Positions 36,801 through 51,100 of a DNA stretch of 64,000 nt are shown piece after piece (within the stretch, counting starts at the first letter, position 1; each line of letters opens with the position of its first letter). Both the position numbers and the translations under genes were made by a program. Where the stretch lies: contig JALIGW010000016.1 in assembly GCA_023053685.1 (NCBI GenBank), positions 3,363,001 through 3,427,000 of the forward strand. The letters run 5' to 3'. The DNA is from Diadophis punctatus similis. Lineage: Eukaryota > Chordata > Lepidosauria > Squamata > Dipsadidae. Below the pieces are notes generated by a model, which searched no databases, was not told where the DNA came from, and saw nothing but the letters and a program-made list of their open reading frames with translations.

Positions 36801-39138
36801 TACAATTAATACGATTGGTTCATCTAGTCATGTTTCCTGTGTAGTTTACCTGGGAGGGCTGACAGTTGCCTATAAGAAGTCCTCCTTCATGCACAACTCA
36901 TGGTTGAGAGCAAAACCTGGTGTGTATTAGTGATATCTGGGGAGTCCCGCTCTCAAAGTAGTGCCCATTTGGGATATAGGTGTGATTGCTTGATACTGCT
37001 ATCTGGAGCAGGGGTGTCAAACTCAATTTCATTGAGGGCCACATCAGGGCTGTGGTTGACCTCGGTGGGCTGGGCGTGCATGGCCAACTCTGAGGGGATG
37101 GCCAACTGGATGGGCATGGCCAGCTTGATGCCACTCACTAGGCATGGCCGACTGTGGGTGTGGCCAAGTGGGTGGGCGTGCCAGCTTGACACCACTCCCC
37201 AAACTGCTGGCATGTTTCCTCTTTGCATTGGGTAGACCGGGCCAAAGCCATGCTGGCCCGATGTTTCCTCTTCGCACTGGGTAGACCAGGCCAAAGCCAT
37301 GTTGGCCCGATGTTTCCTCTTCACACTGGGTAGACCAGGCCAAAGCCATGCTGGCCCGATGTTTTCTGTTTGCACTGGGTAGACCAGGCCGAAGCCACGC
37401 TGGCCCGATGTTTCCTCTTTGCGTTGGGTAGACTGGGCTGAAGCGACACAGGACGGCCCCTTACATTTTCCAGGACGGCCCCGCGGGCCAGATCTGAGCA
37501 CATCACGGGCCGGATCCAGCCCCCGGGCCTTGTGTTTGACACACCTGCTCTGGAGTATCCTCGTTCTGGGAAATATCAATCCACCTTCTTTGGAGTAGAG
37601 CTGAAGCAGCTTGGGAGTTTATCTCATAACCACCACAGATCTGGCTGGGTTGTTGAAGGCCTAACAGACACAAGTGGTCATATTTTCTAGGTTTTTTAAG
37701 AGGCAAATGAGACATGATCTGAAGGTAAGGGATATTTATTTTTTATTTTATTTAATTTGGAGGTTCTTCTATGCCGCCCTACTCCCTGAGGACTCTCATT
37801 CACATCTGTCCTTGTAACAGCCAAAACATTTTGAATCTAGAAGTGTGCATCTAGATACAGAGTAGATACTGTATTGCCAGGAATGAATCACAAAATATTG
37901 GCAGTATGGGAGAAACACAGAATAAACTGTATGGCAAAAATATCTTTGCAAAAGCCTGAAGGCTACATGTGGTTCTCTAAATCCTGCGTTTTGTATTTCT
38001 TAGAGCCTCCAGAAATTGTTCTGTTCCAATTTGGCAGGTAATCTATAAATAAAAGTGGTTCCTATTGATTTTCAATGACCAAAAAACTCAAAAAGGCTAC
38101 GCAGATTGGTTTAATATATATTTAAAAAGTAATTTTAAAAATGAAAAAATGAACCATTTTTTCAAAGTATCACATCCTTCCACATGTACAGTTTGATGAT
38201 GTTGTATCACTTCCTTAAACAGTATAATCCTTTTTTAAAAAAAGAAATGGTAGCACTGATTGTTAAAAGTTGCCTGCCTCTTATATCCCAAAGATGATTT
38301 TTCAAAAGGCAGAGAGGATCACTGATTTGAAAGAAGGATAAAAAAATCTATGTTAAAACTGAACAGCCTTCTCTCACCAGAGGGGGAGGGGTACGACACT
38401 ACCTATCTCTTGTTTATAACAGTCCTTTCAGCAGTTTCAAGAAGTTTCCACACCGATTTGCACTCTGATTCATATGACTGAGGGCACAAAAAAAAACCAA
38501 GGGGCCTCAATGACTCTTAAAGAGCTATTGACCCACCTTCAAAGTGCTAACACCCAGAGGACTTCCGGTTTTGCTTTCGGCGATATTAGAAGCTGGGACC
38601 GCGAGCTCCGCGGCCGGCTCCGAGCTCTCTGCATTCGAGGGTCCGGATTGGGACCTAAGCCCCCCCCCCGTAGAGGGGCGAAGCAAAGGGGGACTACCAG
38701 AAAGGTGGCATTAGGAAGGTTGAGAACCACTGCTATAACCTAAACCAGGAGTCTGCAACCTTAAACAGTCAAAAAGCCATTTGGACCCATTTCCCATTGA
38801 AAAGAAAACACCGGAAGCCACAAAACCTGGGTGGGCATGGCCAACTCAACATCACTCACTCACTCCCAGTCACATGACCCCCAGCCACGCCTTCCCAGGT
38901 TTTGTGGCTCCCGGTATTTTCTTTTCTGTGGGAAACAGGTATCTCTCTGTCTCCGTCTGTCTCTCTCTCTCCCCCCCCTCTCTCATCTCTCTCCCTCTCA
39001 CCTTTCTCTCTTTCTCCCTTTCTCTCTCTCATCTCTGTCTCCGTCTCCCTCTCCCTTTCATCTCTCTCTCTCTCTATCTCTTTCATCTCTCTTTCTCTCT
39101 CATCTCTCTCTCATCTCTCTGTCTCCCTCTCCCCACCT

Positions 39139-39190
<52 letters not shown>

Positions 39191-42100
39191 CCCTCTTGAA
39201 CCATTTCCAAAAACAGGCGAGGGTTGGTTTTATTTTGTTTTTTTGTTTTTGCTGATGCTGTTATTTTCTCTTCTTTGGGTGCTTTTTACCATATTATTTA
39301 AATCAAGAATCATTTCAGGTTCCCAGATAAATGAAGCTCTTTTGTCCCCTTGCTGTGGATTCCTGTCGGCTGAACCCTCCATTGGCTGGCCCTGCCCATC
39401 ACCCTCTCCTCCCACTCACTCCTCGCCTGAGAAGGTAAGGGCGATGGATGGAGACTCGTTCCATATTTCAGAGCAGGAGCGAAGCGGCTCTGTACTTGCC
39501 TCTTCTTCCAGTCCTTGTTGGTGCTGCACGCACCTTGGTCGCTTGGGGAGACATGTGACTTTCTCTCCATCCTGAGACACTGGCCCTGCCCGGCTGCAGT
39601 TGATGCTCTGCATTGTAATGGGCTCCTGGAGGAGGAGGGGACGCCGTCTCCCCCATTGTGAAACGTGCTAAATTTAAATGTTCTGCACAAGGTGCTGCAA
39701 GAGCAGCAAGCAGGCCATGGAGGCGGCGAGAGCAGCAGTGTGAGCCGTGGCCAGGTCACTGTCTCGGGGTGGAGAGAAAGTCGCATGTCTCCCCAAGCGA
39801 ATGAGGTGCGTGCAGCACCAACAAAGGCCGGAAGAAGAGACAAATGCAGGACCGCTTCACTCCCACTCTGGAATACGGAGTGAGTCTCCATCCACCACCT
39901 TTGCCCTTACCTTCTCAGGCGAGGAGTGACTGGGAGGGGTGGGCAAGGGGTGGGGCCAGCCTGGAATATTATATCAGGTGCTTTCATCATTTTTTAGATT
40001 TATAAGCTTATATATTTGAACAAACATATTGTGCTTCTACTGACAATTTATAACCTTTAAGTTTTCCACTTAGACAAAACCTGTGAAATGCCATTTAACT
40101 GTAAAGACAAGGGAGGTTACTGAATAATTTGGATATAAAAATCTGTAAATATGTTAGCTAAACATTTACAGCTTTAGTTTTAATCCTCAATGCCTTCAGG
40201 AGCAGGTTGATGGAAGCCTTGCTCAGGATCTTAGAGGAAATAGTTTTAGTTAACAAGACCAGGTCAGGTGTCCTGGAACCAAGTGATTTAAAATATCATT
40301 TTTATTCACCTCAACTTGCTTGCATTTAAGAATGAAGTATTTTTTTCATTTGTTCTTTTTTTATGGCTGTTAAATTGATTAACAAAAAAAATCAGTCTTC
40401 TTCTACAGTAGCCCTATGCAGCTCTTTTGTTATGTCAAAAAATGTCTGTTCCCCCCCCCAACCTTTTGCCTACAATGCCAACTGTTTATAGATTTTATTA
40501 AAGTTTTATATTATTATTGTGGTACTATATAACCTCCCCAGGGAAGAGTTTTGCCTTTTATAGACTATCTAAATATATTTTAAATAGATGAATATCTAAA
40601 TATTGATATTTGACTGAAGTAATTATATTAGGAAAAAATTATGCTAGTTAATTTGAATATGTCTCTGGAACTTTAGTTGTTAATTGTTCTATCATTCTAT
40701 TTGTTAATGCCATCAAAGATATTAATATATTTTACAATTAAGGACAAAGGTCTTTTAAACACATTTGTGGACAATAGTACTATTGCTCTTCCTATTATCT
40801 TTGGTGAGAATTTCTTCCATATCCTATTTTATTCCCCTCAAGGTTATTTCTAGGTAGGCTCCTTTTGTTTTGGCTTCCGTTTTACTTCCACTGTGTTTCA
40901 GTGAGAAACTAGTTATCCTGTTCTACCCATAAAAAAATGTGGGTGCTCTGAATTCCAGAAGATTTGTTTCTCTGGGGAGGCATAGTTTAATGGGGCATAA
41001 TGTTCTGTTATTATCAAAACTTGGATGAAGCCCTATATTACTTCTTTCCTTTTTATTCTGAATCTTAAGGGTGATTTTATTCTTAAGATTCTCCACTAAC
41101 CTCAGCACATTCTGAGATTTTGCTTTCCTAATATTATCTCCACAGTTGTGAACTACCTGTCTGTACTTCTTTTGTGACCTGGCCCTGTATATATATATTT
41201 TCAGATTCTCCCTAAGATTTTGGTAGAAGTATTAGCCGCTTCTGCTGTCCTTCATTTTTTTCTTCTTACTGAAATTTTTGCAGTCTTTGGTAGTTGATTT
41301 TGAGCTCATCTTGAGCTCATTTTCCCATAAGTTTTTTCCCCTGTCATGTGACTTACTTAGCATAGCTCTGAGTTTATTAAAATCTACAGTTTAGTCTAAA
41401 ATATAAAATGACTATCCTCAGTTTTAGTTTACCTTTACATCAAGAACTCCATCATTACAGAGTTACCCTATTGTTCCTCCTGCTTCCTCAACTAAGTGTT
41501 CTTTATTGATTAGTATTAAGTCAAGCATAAAATAACTGATGGTCTGGTGCCTGTGAAGGAGAATACTGTCAGCAAGATAAGTCTGGAATTTCCTGGAAAG
41601 TCTATCCTTCACACTGATTGTTCTCCACTAGATGTCAGGGTAATTAAAGTTTTCCATCACTGCAACTTCATGCATCTTTGAAAGATATGCAATTTTCTTT
41701 TGCAAGGACTCATCCACTTCCTCTACTTGGTTATGCAAATAATAGTAGACATCAACAACAATATTGAACTTCTTTTTCCTCTTTCTCTTGTTTTAATCTG
41801 AATGCTCTGTACAGTGTTGTCAGATTTATTCAGTTGGATTTATGAGCATGAATGGATATTTTTAACCCTCAGTATAACTTTTCCCTTTCTTTTGTTTTCG
41901 TTTCCTTTGAACAAATGTATTCTTTAATTACTATACTGTTATAACTGTCACCACGTTTCTGCTATTAAATCATATTTGGCCTCATTTATTTCTTCTACTT
42001 CAACCATTAGAATAAAGACAAAAGACATGCATTTTATGACCCAATTTTCATTTTTCCTGATATTTCTTGAGTGGTTTCGTTCTTTTTCACCCACCTTTTA

Positions 42101-45100
42101 GTTTCCACATGTCCTTGTGGTCTTACTTCAAGTTTTTCTTTTCCACCTATATAATTTGATTTCAACTCTGCTAATTAAGCTCATGATGCTTTGGTCAAAC
42201 ACATTGACCAAATGGGAGCTATAACCTCATGCCAGCAGTCCTTTCATATGTATCCTTTTCTACATGACTAACTGCGGGATTAAATTGGATTTTCTTTGTC
42301 TATAAACATCAATTCAATCAAATTTATATTTGTATTTGAGCATAAAGGGCACATTTGATATGTTAAATAACTGATCATTTAAATCAAAATGTTTAAATAT
42401 AATTGGTGTTAATGAATGTAATACGATGGGTTTTCTGTACTGCAAAATTATATTTGATGTTTTGATGTTATCTTTCTGTGTCCTAAAATCAGTAAGTCTC
42501 AGTATTTTAGACTATTGTTACAGTTCTTCTGATTTTGTTTTCTAAAAATAGTTAATACTTTCTAATCATCCAGATAGTTAGAATTGTCTCTTTCTTTCAG
42601 CCAATATGTAAATATATTATTGCATGTTTGTATCAGAAACTGAAGAAAAAGAAAAAAAGTAGGGATATCACTTTTTATGTAGTACCTGCAATCCTGTTAC
42701 ATTATCATAAAACACAAGCCATTTTTTTCTTTTTTTCTGAATACAGTACATGTTCCTCTTCAGTGAATGCTTTAGACACTTATAGCAAAAAATTACTTCC
42801 ATAATTTAGAACAGATCTTCCTGATCTTTTACTTTTTTCTACAGATAAATTTGCGCCTCATTTTGGTAAGTGGAAAAACGAAAGAGTTCTTGTTCTCACC
42901 AAATGATTCAGCAGGGGACATTGCAAAACATGTATATGACAACTGGCCAATGGGTAAGTACTAGAATGTTAATGTTTATTATTTGGTCAGTATTTCAGTC
43001 TATTCCATGGAATGGGGAGAAAGAATATCCTCATCAAAAATAAAACATTGAAATGCTAATATAGGCATTTCAAAATATATGCATCAGCTCTTTATTTCCC
43101 CCTGCCTAAAATCAATGAGTGTTGAATAACATTGAATGCAAATACCAGTAGGGCCAAAATTGTACACTAGAACTATATTTTTCATAAACTAACATTTTGA
43201 ATTCTTATCTAGCAGGAAAAATGTCAAGAAGGGAAGGGCTAATGGAATGCAAAATATTTCAAATTCAAACCACCTCATTTTAAATTGTTTCACAATCCAA
43301 ATACACATCCTTAGTTGTTTTGAAAGAGTATTTTTTTTAAAAAAGGTTTTAAATGTGATATGGCTCATATTCATAACATCTTGCATATTATTAATAATTA
43401 TACATCTATAAAACCATTGTAACTCTTATGAAATTATATTCTCCATATGCTATTTGGAAGTAGAAAAGTAGGAGTCAGGCCTCCAAAGACAAGTTGTCTG
43501 CTAGGCATTATAATTCTGACTGTAGGATTGATCCTATGTTCCCCTATAAATGTATATTCATATGCATATTTATCAACAGATAACATTTATAATGTTAAAA
43601 CTTTTAAACCTGAGCCATCTTTTGCATGGATAAGCCTTTAAAATTGATAAAAACCTAAATGCATGTAAGTAACTGACCATATGATTGGAATTAGATTAGC
43701 ATTGCTCTCTGCTGCACTTAAGTATAATTAGGAATGTAGTGACACTACCATCAAATCATATTTAGCAATATATATCCTACTAACGTTATAATTAAACATT
43801 TACATAGAGGCTTGGGAAAAAAACCTTCAAACAATAATGGCAACATTTTTTAAAAATGGATAAAGTTAAAAGGTTTCACAGGTTGTAGAAATGGTAAAAA
43901 GAAAAATACAATAGCTGCAGCAGCAACAGCAAAGAAAAGTAATGAAAATTTTTGCGCGGCATCAAGTTTATCAAATTTTGGAGGAGAGTTCTATTGGCAA
44001 AGTACATCTCAGTAAAGATACTTTGCTTAATTACTCTTATCTTTGTAATTTAATGATTGAGCAATTCAAAGATTATGCAGTCCTTAATATATCTAGGCAC
44101 CAAGTCATGTACGACTTAAAGTTATCATTATAACTTCTGTCTAGTCATTTTGAAAACTAATAGAATTGCCTTTTAAGAAGATAAAATTTCAAGCAACTAA
44201 TTATGGTCAGTTATTTAATTGCTATATGTTTATTAATGTTTTTCAAAAACAGCCCATTGTATAATAGGTTGTAGTGGATTTATGTTAATGTTACCAATGG
44301 GTGCTTAATATTCGAAGACGCGCACTTGGTATATTCCATTCTGTTATTAAAAGACATTACACATGTCTTTTGGGTATTGTAATCTAATACTAATGCTTCA
44401 AACTTGATCTCAGAGGTGGGCATGCAAGACTCTCCAAATGTTGGACTGTAGTTCTTGTCATTCTTCACCATCATCCATGCTGACTAACAGCTGTAAGAAT
44501 TGATTAACATAATAACCTGGACAATCTGAATTTGTTTATTGAATTTATACTCTGACCTGCTTTTTTCAACATTCAAGGGAACATGACCTACAAGCAGAGT
44601 CTTATAATTAAAAAGAGACTGGTTGTCTCATCAAGACAAAAGTCCAAAATATACTTCCAAATCAGCTTCGGGATACTTACCCTCCCCCCCAAAAAAAGGG
44701 GGGGAGAAGACTCACTAAACTATTTGATAATGGAAGAGTAGAACTGGAAAGTGGAAATGTGATGTAACTATATAGTCTGTACAAATTCTATCTCACTGAC
44801 TAGAAGCTCCATTGGAGAGCATGCCAATTCTGAGAGTTTTCTGTTGCATATGGATGGTCAGAACTTCTCTTTGAACTAATTTTCAATTAAATATCCTACC
44901 ACTGGTATACAGTGTGTCTACCAGCCAGTCTAATAAATATCACAAGTTGCTGAGGGGTTTAGGAATATAACAAAGTGGCAGTTTGTCTATTGTCAAATTA
45001 ACTTAAATGCTCCAACTGAATGATTAGCATAGTTACAGTGCTAAACTTGAATCTTAGAGCTTTTACATCCTGCAGCTTTAAGCTGCTAAATTCTTACGCG

Positions 45101-48100
45101 TAAACTGGCTGGAAGCGAAGCTAACTAAAGAAATACATTTCTAGATATCAGTATTTTGGCCATGGTGATGGCTTGTCTGGATTGTATTTATCATGGCCTG
45201 TGGTTAATGAATTTCCTGCTTGTTTACTCCCAAACTAGTAAAAAAAAACCACAATTATGTAGATCAATTCTGAAGCAAACTCAGATTTGCTATTCAAACT
45301 ATGGTAACCCAATTTAGTTTAGAACTGAAACCTAGTTAATGTTAACCTTTGTATAATGACTTCTATGTCAATGTCCAGAGTGTGAGCTCATACACAATCT
45401 CAAGCATGGACCTTATTATCCCCTCTACTAACCCGTATTTCTAATATGTTTGTTAAAGTAGAATGCAGGGATATACCCTTGTGTGTTTCTGATACTAAAG
45501 TGAGAACATAACATTCTCCCATGTTGAAAGCAAATTTTCATGCATTTATTTTTCCACCTAATAGTAGAGCAGTAAGCAGAGTGTATAGGCAGCCCTGTCT
45601 ATGTTATATGAAAAAATGCAATAATTACAAGCCACAACTCTACTTTAAGACCAAGCTTAATAAGGACATTCTCTTCATTCACCTTTTGCTGTTATTTGTC
45701 TGTGTGTGTGTGCGTGTGGTCTGAATATACACACATACACATATGGCCAACTCGATGTCACTCATGTCGAGGGGCGCCTTTCCTCCCCTCCCCTCCCAGC
45801 CACTCCTTGTCACACCCAGTCTCGTCTTGCCTCCTGGCCACTCGCCTCAAAGACCTCAACATATCTATAGTTCTGTAAAAATGTTGTTCATTATCTGCAT
45901 CTACATACTATAGATATACATTCATGGATTACTGAAAGGAGGAAATGGCTCACATGCTTTGCCCAAGAGTGTGATAGGCAGGTCACAAAACAGGCTTTTG
46001 AGGGGCTGCCACAAAAGAAGGGGGGGCAATGTATTTTCCAAAGCAGCAGAAGGCAAAACAAGAAGCTATGGATGGAAACTGAACAAAGAGAGAAGCAACC
46101 TAAAACTAAGGAGAAACTTCCTGACAGTTGGAACAATTAACCAGTGGAACTGCTTGTCTCCAGAAATTATGGGTGCTCGATTACTGGAGGTGTTTAAGAA
46201 AAGACTGGACATCCATTTTTCTGAAATGGTATAGGTCCCCCCCCCAAAGTCCCTTCTAAGTGTTATTTTGTTATTCTGACCACTTTCCCAGGCCCTCCAC
46301 TCAGATTTTGGCTTCCTCAGTTTTCCTGCCTGAGCAGGAGGTTGGACTGGAAGACCTCCAAAGTCCCTTTCAACTCTGTTGTTCTGTTATTCCTGAGCTA
46401 AATACGCTAAGACCTTCATTGAGACCCTATCTCTTTTGCTCCCTCTGGACTAATGAGTTAAAGAGTTGCGTCTAGACATTCATTTTAATAGATTTTTAGA
46501 AACCTGCAGTTGAAAGTACTTCATGTCTCCTAACCTTGAAGTCCCAATTTCATTTGGAATTTAATCCCAAGCTGATCGCCCTTTTAGCCAGACCCAAAAG
46601 GTGAGCGAGTCTTGCCGTGTCCCCCCACAAGGCAGCCCTTTGGCCGAGTGCGGTGGGCCTGGAATGGATCTCCCTACCCCACCGTCGGCCTTACCTTACA
46701 GCCCGCGGGGCTCGCACCTCTCTGCTCAACGTGGCTGCCCGCGAAGGTAAGGCGAGGACAGGAACTCACCCATTGCATGGCGCTCAAGTTTCAAACCTGG
46801 GCTGCTGGCTTTCCAGCTGACAAGCCCAGCAAGGCAGTACTGCAGGCTACTTCTGCTGGCTGCTGGCTGCCTGCAATTTGGCAGTTCGAATCTCACCAGG
46901 CTCAAGGTTGACTCAGCCTTCCATCCTTCCGAGGTCGGTAAAATGAGGACCCAGATTGTTGGGGGCAATATGCTGACTCTGTAAACCACTTAGAGAGGGC
47001 TGTAAAGCACTGTGAAGCGGTATATACCGGTAAGTCTAAGTGCTATTGCTATCTTAACCACTGAGCAACTGGGTCGTGCCCTGCCCCGCCCCTTTTTATG
47101 GGAAATGAATCTGTTTTCTAATTGTTTTTGTACGTACAGGACTTGTACTTTATCTACAGTCATTATATTTTTATTCTAGTTTTATTAGTTTATTTTATTT
47201 TCTTTCCAGTCCATTCCCATTTCTACTCTTGACTCAGCCAAATAATGATTTGGTTCTTAACTGAAACCTTTTATCACCGTTGCGTCCTTAGTGAATTATC
47301 TCAATGTTTCACCACAAACAATCAAATGAAGTGTGTGCTTTTAGAATCAACCCATTGTCATATATACATGTAAATGATGATGATGTTTGTCCATCGTATT
47401 TGAAGACCTTGACATCTATCTGGTGGGCATGTCAAGACTTGCGCGTGAATTGGATTAAAGTGATCACATTAAAACATGTAAATAGACTGATACTTAACCC
47501 ACATAGTTGAAACAGATCTTTTTCTAAGCAGGTATTTCTAAACAGTTACTAATTTGATTCTTACTCCCTAAATGATCTACTTTTTCTATATTTTCATCTC
47601 ATTTGCACTGAGCTGTTAATATCAATTACAAAATAACTTCAATATAAACAGTTCTTATATTTATCGAGTATTTTAGAAGGAATTTCTGGAGTTATTTTCT
47701 AGTTGAGTTCCCTTTGACTTGTCTCTTTAAGGCTGAAATTAAAAACCTATCCTTATGACAAGAAAAGAAACATACTCAAAAGAATATTTATAAACTGGTG
47801 TGTGATTAGCCTTGCTGGAAGCTTATAAGAAGTAATATATAATTTCAAAATTAGATAATTGAATTGTGTTATTTTTCTTGTTGCTTTTCCAGATTGGGAA
47901 GAAGAACAAGTGAGCAGTCCAAATATTCTGAGACTTATTTATCAAGGAAGATTTCTTCATGGCAATGTGACACTAGGAGGTAATGAAAGAAATTGGCTTA
48001 TAAACATCATCTGAGTGAACTAAAAATTTAAAAAAAAGATATTTCATTGATTTGGGAACAATCGAAAGTTAAAATACACTTTTTGGAAAGTTCAGCAAAT

Positions 48101-51100
48101 GGTATAGTTGAAATTGAAACAGAGAATACTTTCAATATGAATTGTTTTTAAATTGAGGTTATAACAATATTATAGTTTTAGTTTTTTATACTGCATTGGG
48201 AACGTTAGAAAATATAATCAAAATGAAACTAAGATTAAGGAAGTGTCCTATATCTTATAATTATGAGTAAAAATGTTAATGGCTGATTCAAAAAAGCATC
48301 TAGCATTGCTTTTCAGATACACACTACTAGTTAGTTACACAAGAATGGTATTATCTCACTTGGAGTAGAAAAGCTGTTCAGTTGTGCCCCCTTGTGGTGT
48401 GCCTCACTGATTCTTTTTAACTGAATAACATGTACGGTATCTAGTACCTGCCAGGTTATTCTTAGATTGCTAATGACATCTCAGATGGAGTATAAATATA
48501 TTTGGATATGGGCAATTTACCTCTAATTTCTACCACAGCACTTAAACATGAAGATTTTTTAGCTTCCAGAAAATGAACAAAATTGAACTAACAGAAGAAT
48601 CCTGCATTTAGGCTTATCTTGTTAGCAAGACACAGAAAGGAAAGGAACTGGGACAGAAGATGTAATGACTGAATACAGGCAAAAATTCTTATGAATACTG
48701 AAATAGAACTAGTTCAAATAAGAAGCCGAAGATTCCTACTCTGACTTTAGAGCTGATAAACTTGTTTCTTTTTTTCTCTACTACTATCTCTGTCACAGTG
48801 CAATGTGCAGGATTAAGACGTTTTGAAACATGAAGAAAAAATATTTATTGGAATGTTGGAAGCCTGGGGATTCTTGATGTAGGCTTTTCCCAGATGATAG
48901 GTTTTAACGGTATCACTTATTAGTTTTCTATGAATAGTTTGCATTCTTTCAGGATATTTTCTGCATTACATTGAATGCTTTTTCTTGTAGCATTGTTAAT
49001 GTACTCTTGCCTCTATATTTAAATCTGGCATCTTTCCCCTACTTTTAATGGCTTCTTTATAATGATGCTTCACACAAGGCATTGTGATTCAGGTTGGAGA
49101 AGGACTAACAGATTAAATATCTTTCAAAAAAGCCATCAGAGATGTCCATTGAAAAGCTAAAATTAAAAGAGCACATGAGGAAATTGTCTCTGGCTATTTC
49201 CTCTCTATTTATCTCACAGCAGGAAGTAGAAAACCTACTAGGTAGCAATATATATCAGTTTAGCTACAGGAAGTATAACAGATCCTTGTGTTTTTCATTT
49301 CTTTTCGGCTTTTCTAGTTGCTTTGACCTTCCTTTTTCTCCCAGCCAGTGTAACCATGTACTGGGGAATCATGAAATCCCAATTTCTCAGTTTATAACAT
49401 TAATCTGAAAAATAAACATCATGGAGTTTTGAAATTACCAAACTTGTTTCCAGCGACATCTCTGACGGGCAGATACTGAAGAAGTTAAGACAGAGCAAAA
49501 TAAACCTGCCATATTTACAGTACATTTGGGTTGTGCAGATATTTGGATTCAAAGTTAGAAAAGTGCTTCAGATCCTGTGTGCAATGAATGTGTCCACACC
49601 AGATGAAAAGCACATTTTCTTATCTGGATCCATACACCTGCATGGTAGCAGCCAGTGGTCAAACTTACTTCAATTTTTAAAGTTAGAGTTAGCCATGATT
49701 AGGACTTTGATGACAAAACCTCCAGGAAAGAGCAAAGCTATAGGTCCGTGATGGCGAACCTATGGCACGCGCCACAGGTGGCACGCGGAGCCATATCTGA
49801 GGGCATGTGAGGCGTTGCCCTATGTCAGCTCCAGCGGGCATGTGCGCGCTGGCCAGCTGATTTTCGGCCTTCCGGAGGGTGGGGGGAGGACGTTTTTGCC
49901 CTCCCCAGGCTTCAGGGAAGACTCCTAAAGCCTGGGGAAGGCGAAAAAACAGCCCAACCAGCCTACCGGGCCTGTTTTTTGCCATCCACAGGCTCTGGAG
50001 GTTTTCCTGAAGCCTGGGGAGGGCAAAAAACCGGGACTACCGGAAGTCTGGAGGCTTCAGTGAGGCCTGCATGCGTGCGGGGGGGGGGGGGCAGCATGGA
50101 GGCGTGTGTGCATGCACAGGGGGGAGGGCATTGCATTATGGGTGTGGGCACGTGCGGGTGCACTATCACGCACACTCTCTATTGCGCGCTCCCACACCCT
50201 TTTGACAACCAAGCAAAAAAAGGTTCGCTATCACTGCTATAGGTTATGCTTGGAAACTGAAAAGTCTCAGAAGGCCATAGCAAGTCACTTTTATATTACT
50301 GGCAAGAATACTAAATGGACAGGTCCATAAAATCAACAGGAATCAAGCTCAATTACAAAAGGGTTTATACACACAGACACACACAATCATCAGTGTATTA
50401 TTGAATTTATGTATATAGATTGTAGTATGTATTGTATTACAGTTTCTTCCATTCATAGTTGACGCAATCATTGGCATAATGATGGGTAATACAGAGCAAC
50501 TAATGTGAAGGTTCAATGAGTATGAAGTGATATAAAACAGCTGTTCAATCCACAGCAACCTCATGGGCATAGAAGTGTTTCATTATCTGTTATTTTAATT
50601 GACTCAGTTATGGCTACATAGACTTTTAATTTATCCTTCCACATTAATAGATTTGCAGAAGTTAATAAAATACTTTATTTTCTGCTTTTACAACTTATAT
50701 TCTGTAAGTGGCTTAAGAGATTCAGTTTAAAAAATTCTATTATTTTTTTAAAAATATTTTTAAAAATCTAAAAATGTGTACTGTGAATTCTAGCAGAGTC
50801 AGGAAACAATTGTAATGCAGTTGAAATTATGGAACAATATTGTGCATTATAGAGGAGCATTACAAAACTTTTTTTTTCTATTTTGCAGCATTAAAATTGC
50901 CCTTTGGCAAAACAACAGTGATGCATTTGGTGGCTAGAGAGACATTGCCAGAGCCAAATTCTCAAGGTAGGCTTAGCAAATTGCAACATATTTTTAAATT
51001 GGATATTATAGAGGAAAATTGAGAAGAAAACTTTTGTTTGTTGTAAATATGTTACATTTATGATCAATCTAGTGTTTTCTTGGGTTCCTTTGAACTATTG

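Larger units (their letters stand above)
18841..42844 (+). other. UBL3: UBL3 intron 1 (about 24 kb)
   Basis: Bounded by GTAAGT and CTACAG. It holds most of the intronic transposons listed separately: MITEs, L2-like and CR1 LINE remains, the SPIN hAT, an antisense SINE and a large hairpin. No extra exon of UBL3 or nested gene was recognised. Confidence 0.9.
42954..47892 (+). other. UBL3: UBL3 intron 2
   Basis: Bounded by GTAAGT and CTTTTCCAG. 42954-45690 is AT-rich with nothing recognised. The second half holds a TG run near 45700, a hAT-related fragment (45740-45850), a CR1 fragment (45990-46395) and a tRNA-derived SINE (about 46825-47060). Confidence 0.9.

Noticed and set aside
36953..37579. 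Minus-strand open frame of about 208 codons with repeated peptide words
   Set aside because: Produced by a 49-bp minisatellite inside a hAT element; the period is not a multiple of three.
38781..39575. Open frame of about 264 codons rich in Ser, Leu and Val
   Set aside because: Runs through a CT tract and a TG microsatellite; composition is an artefact of simple repeats.
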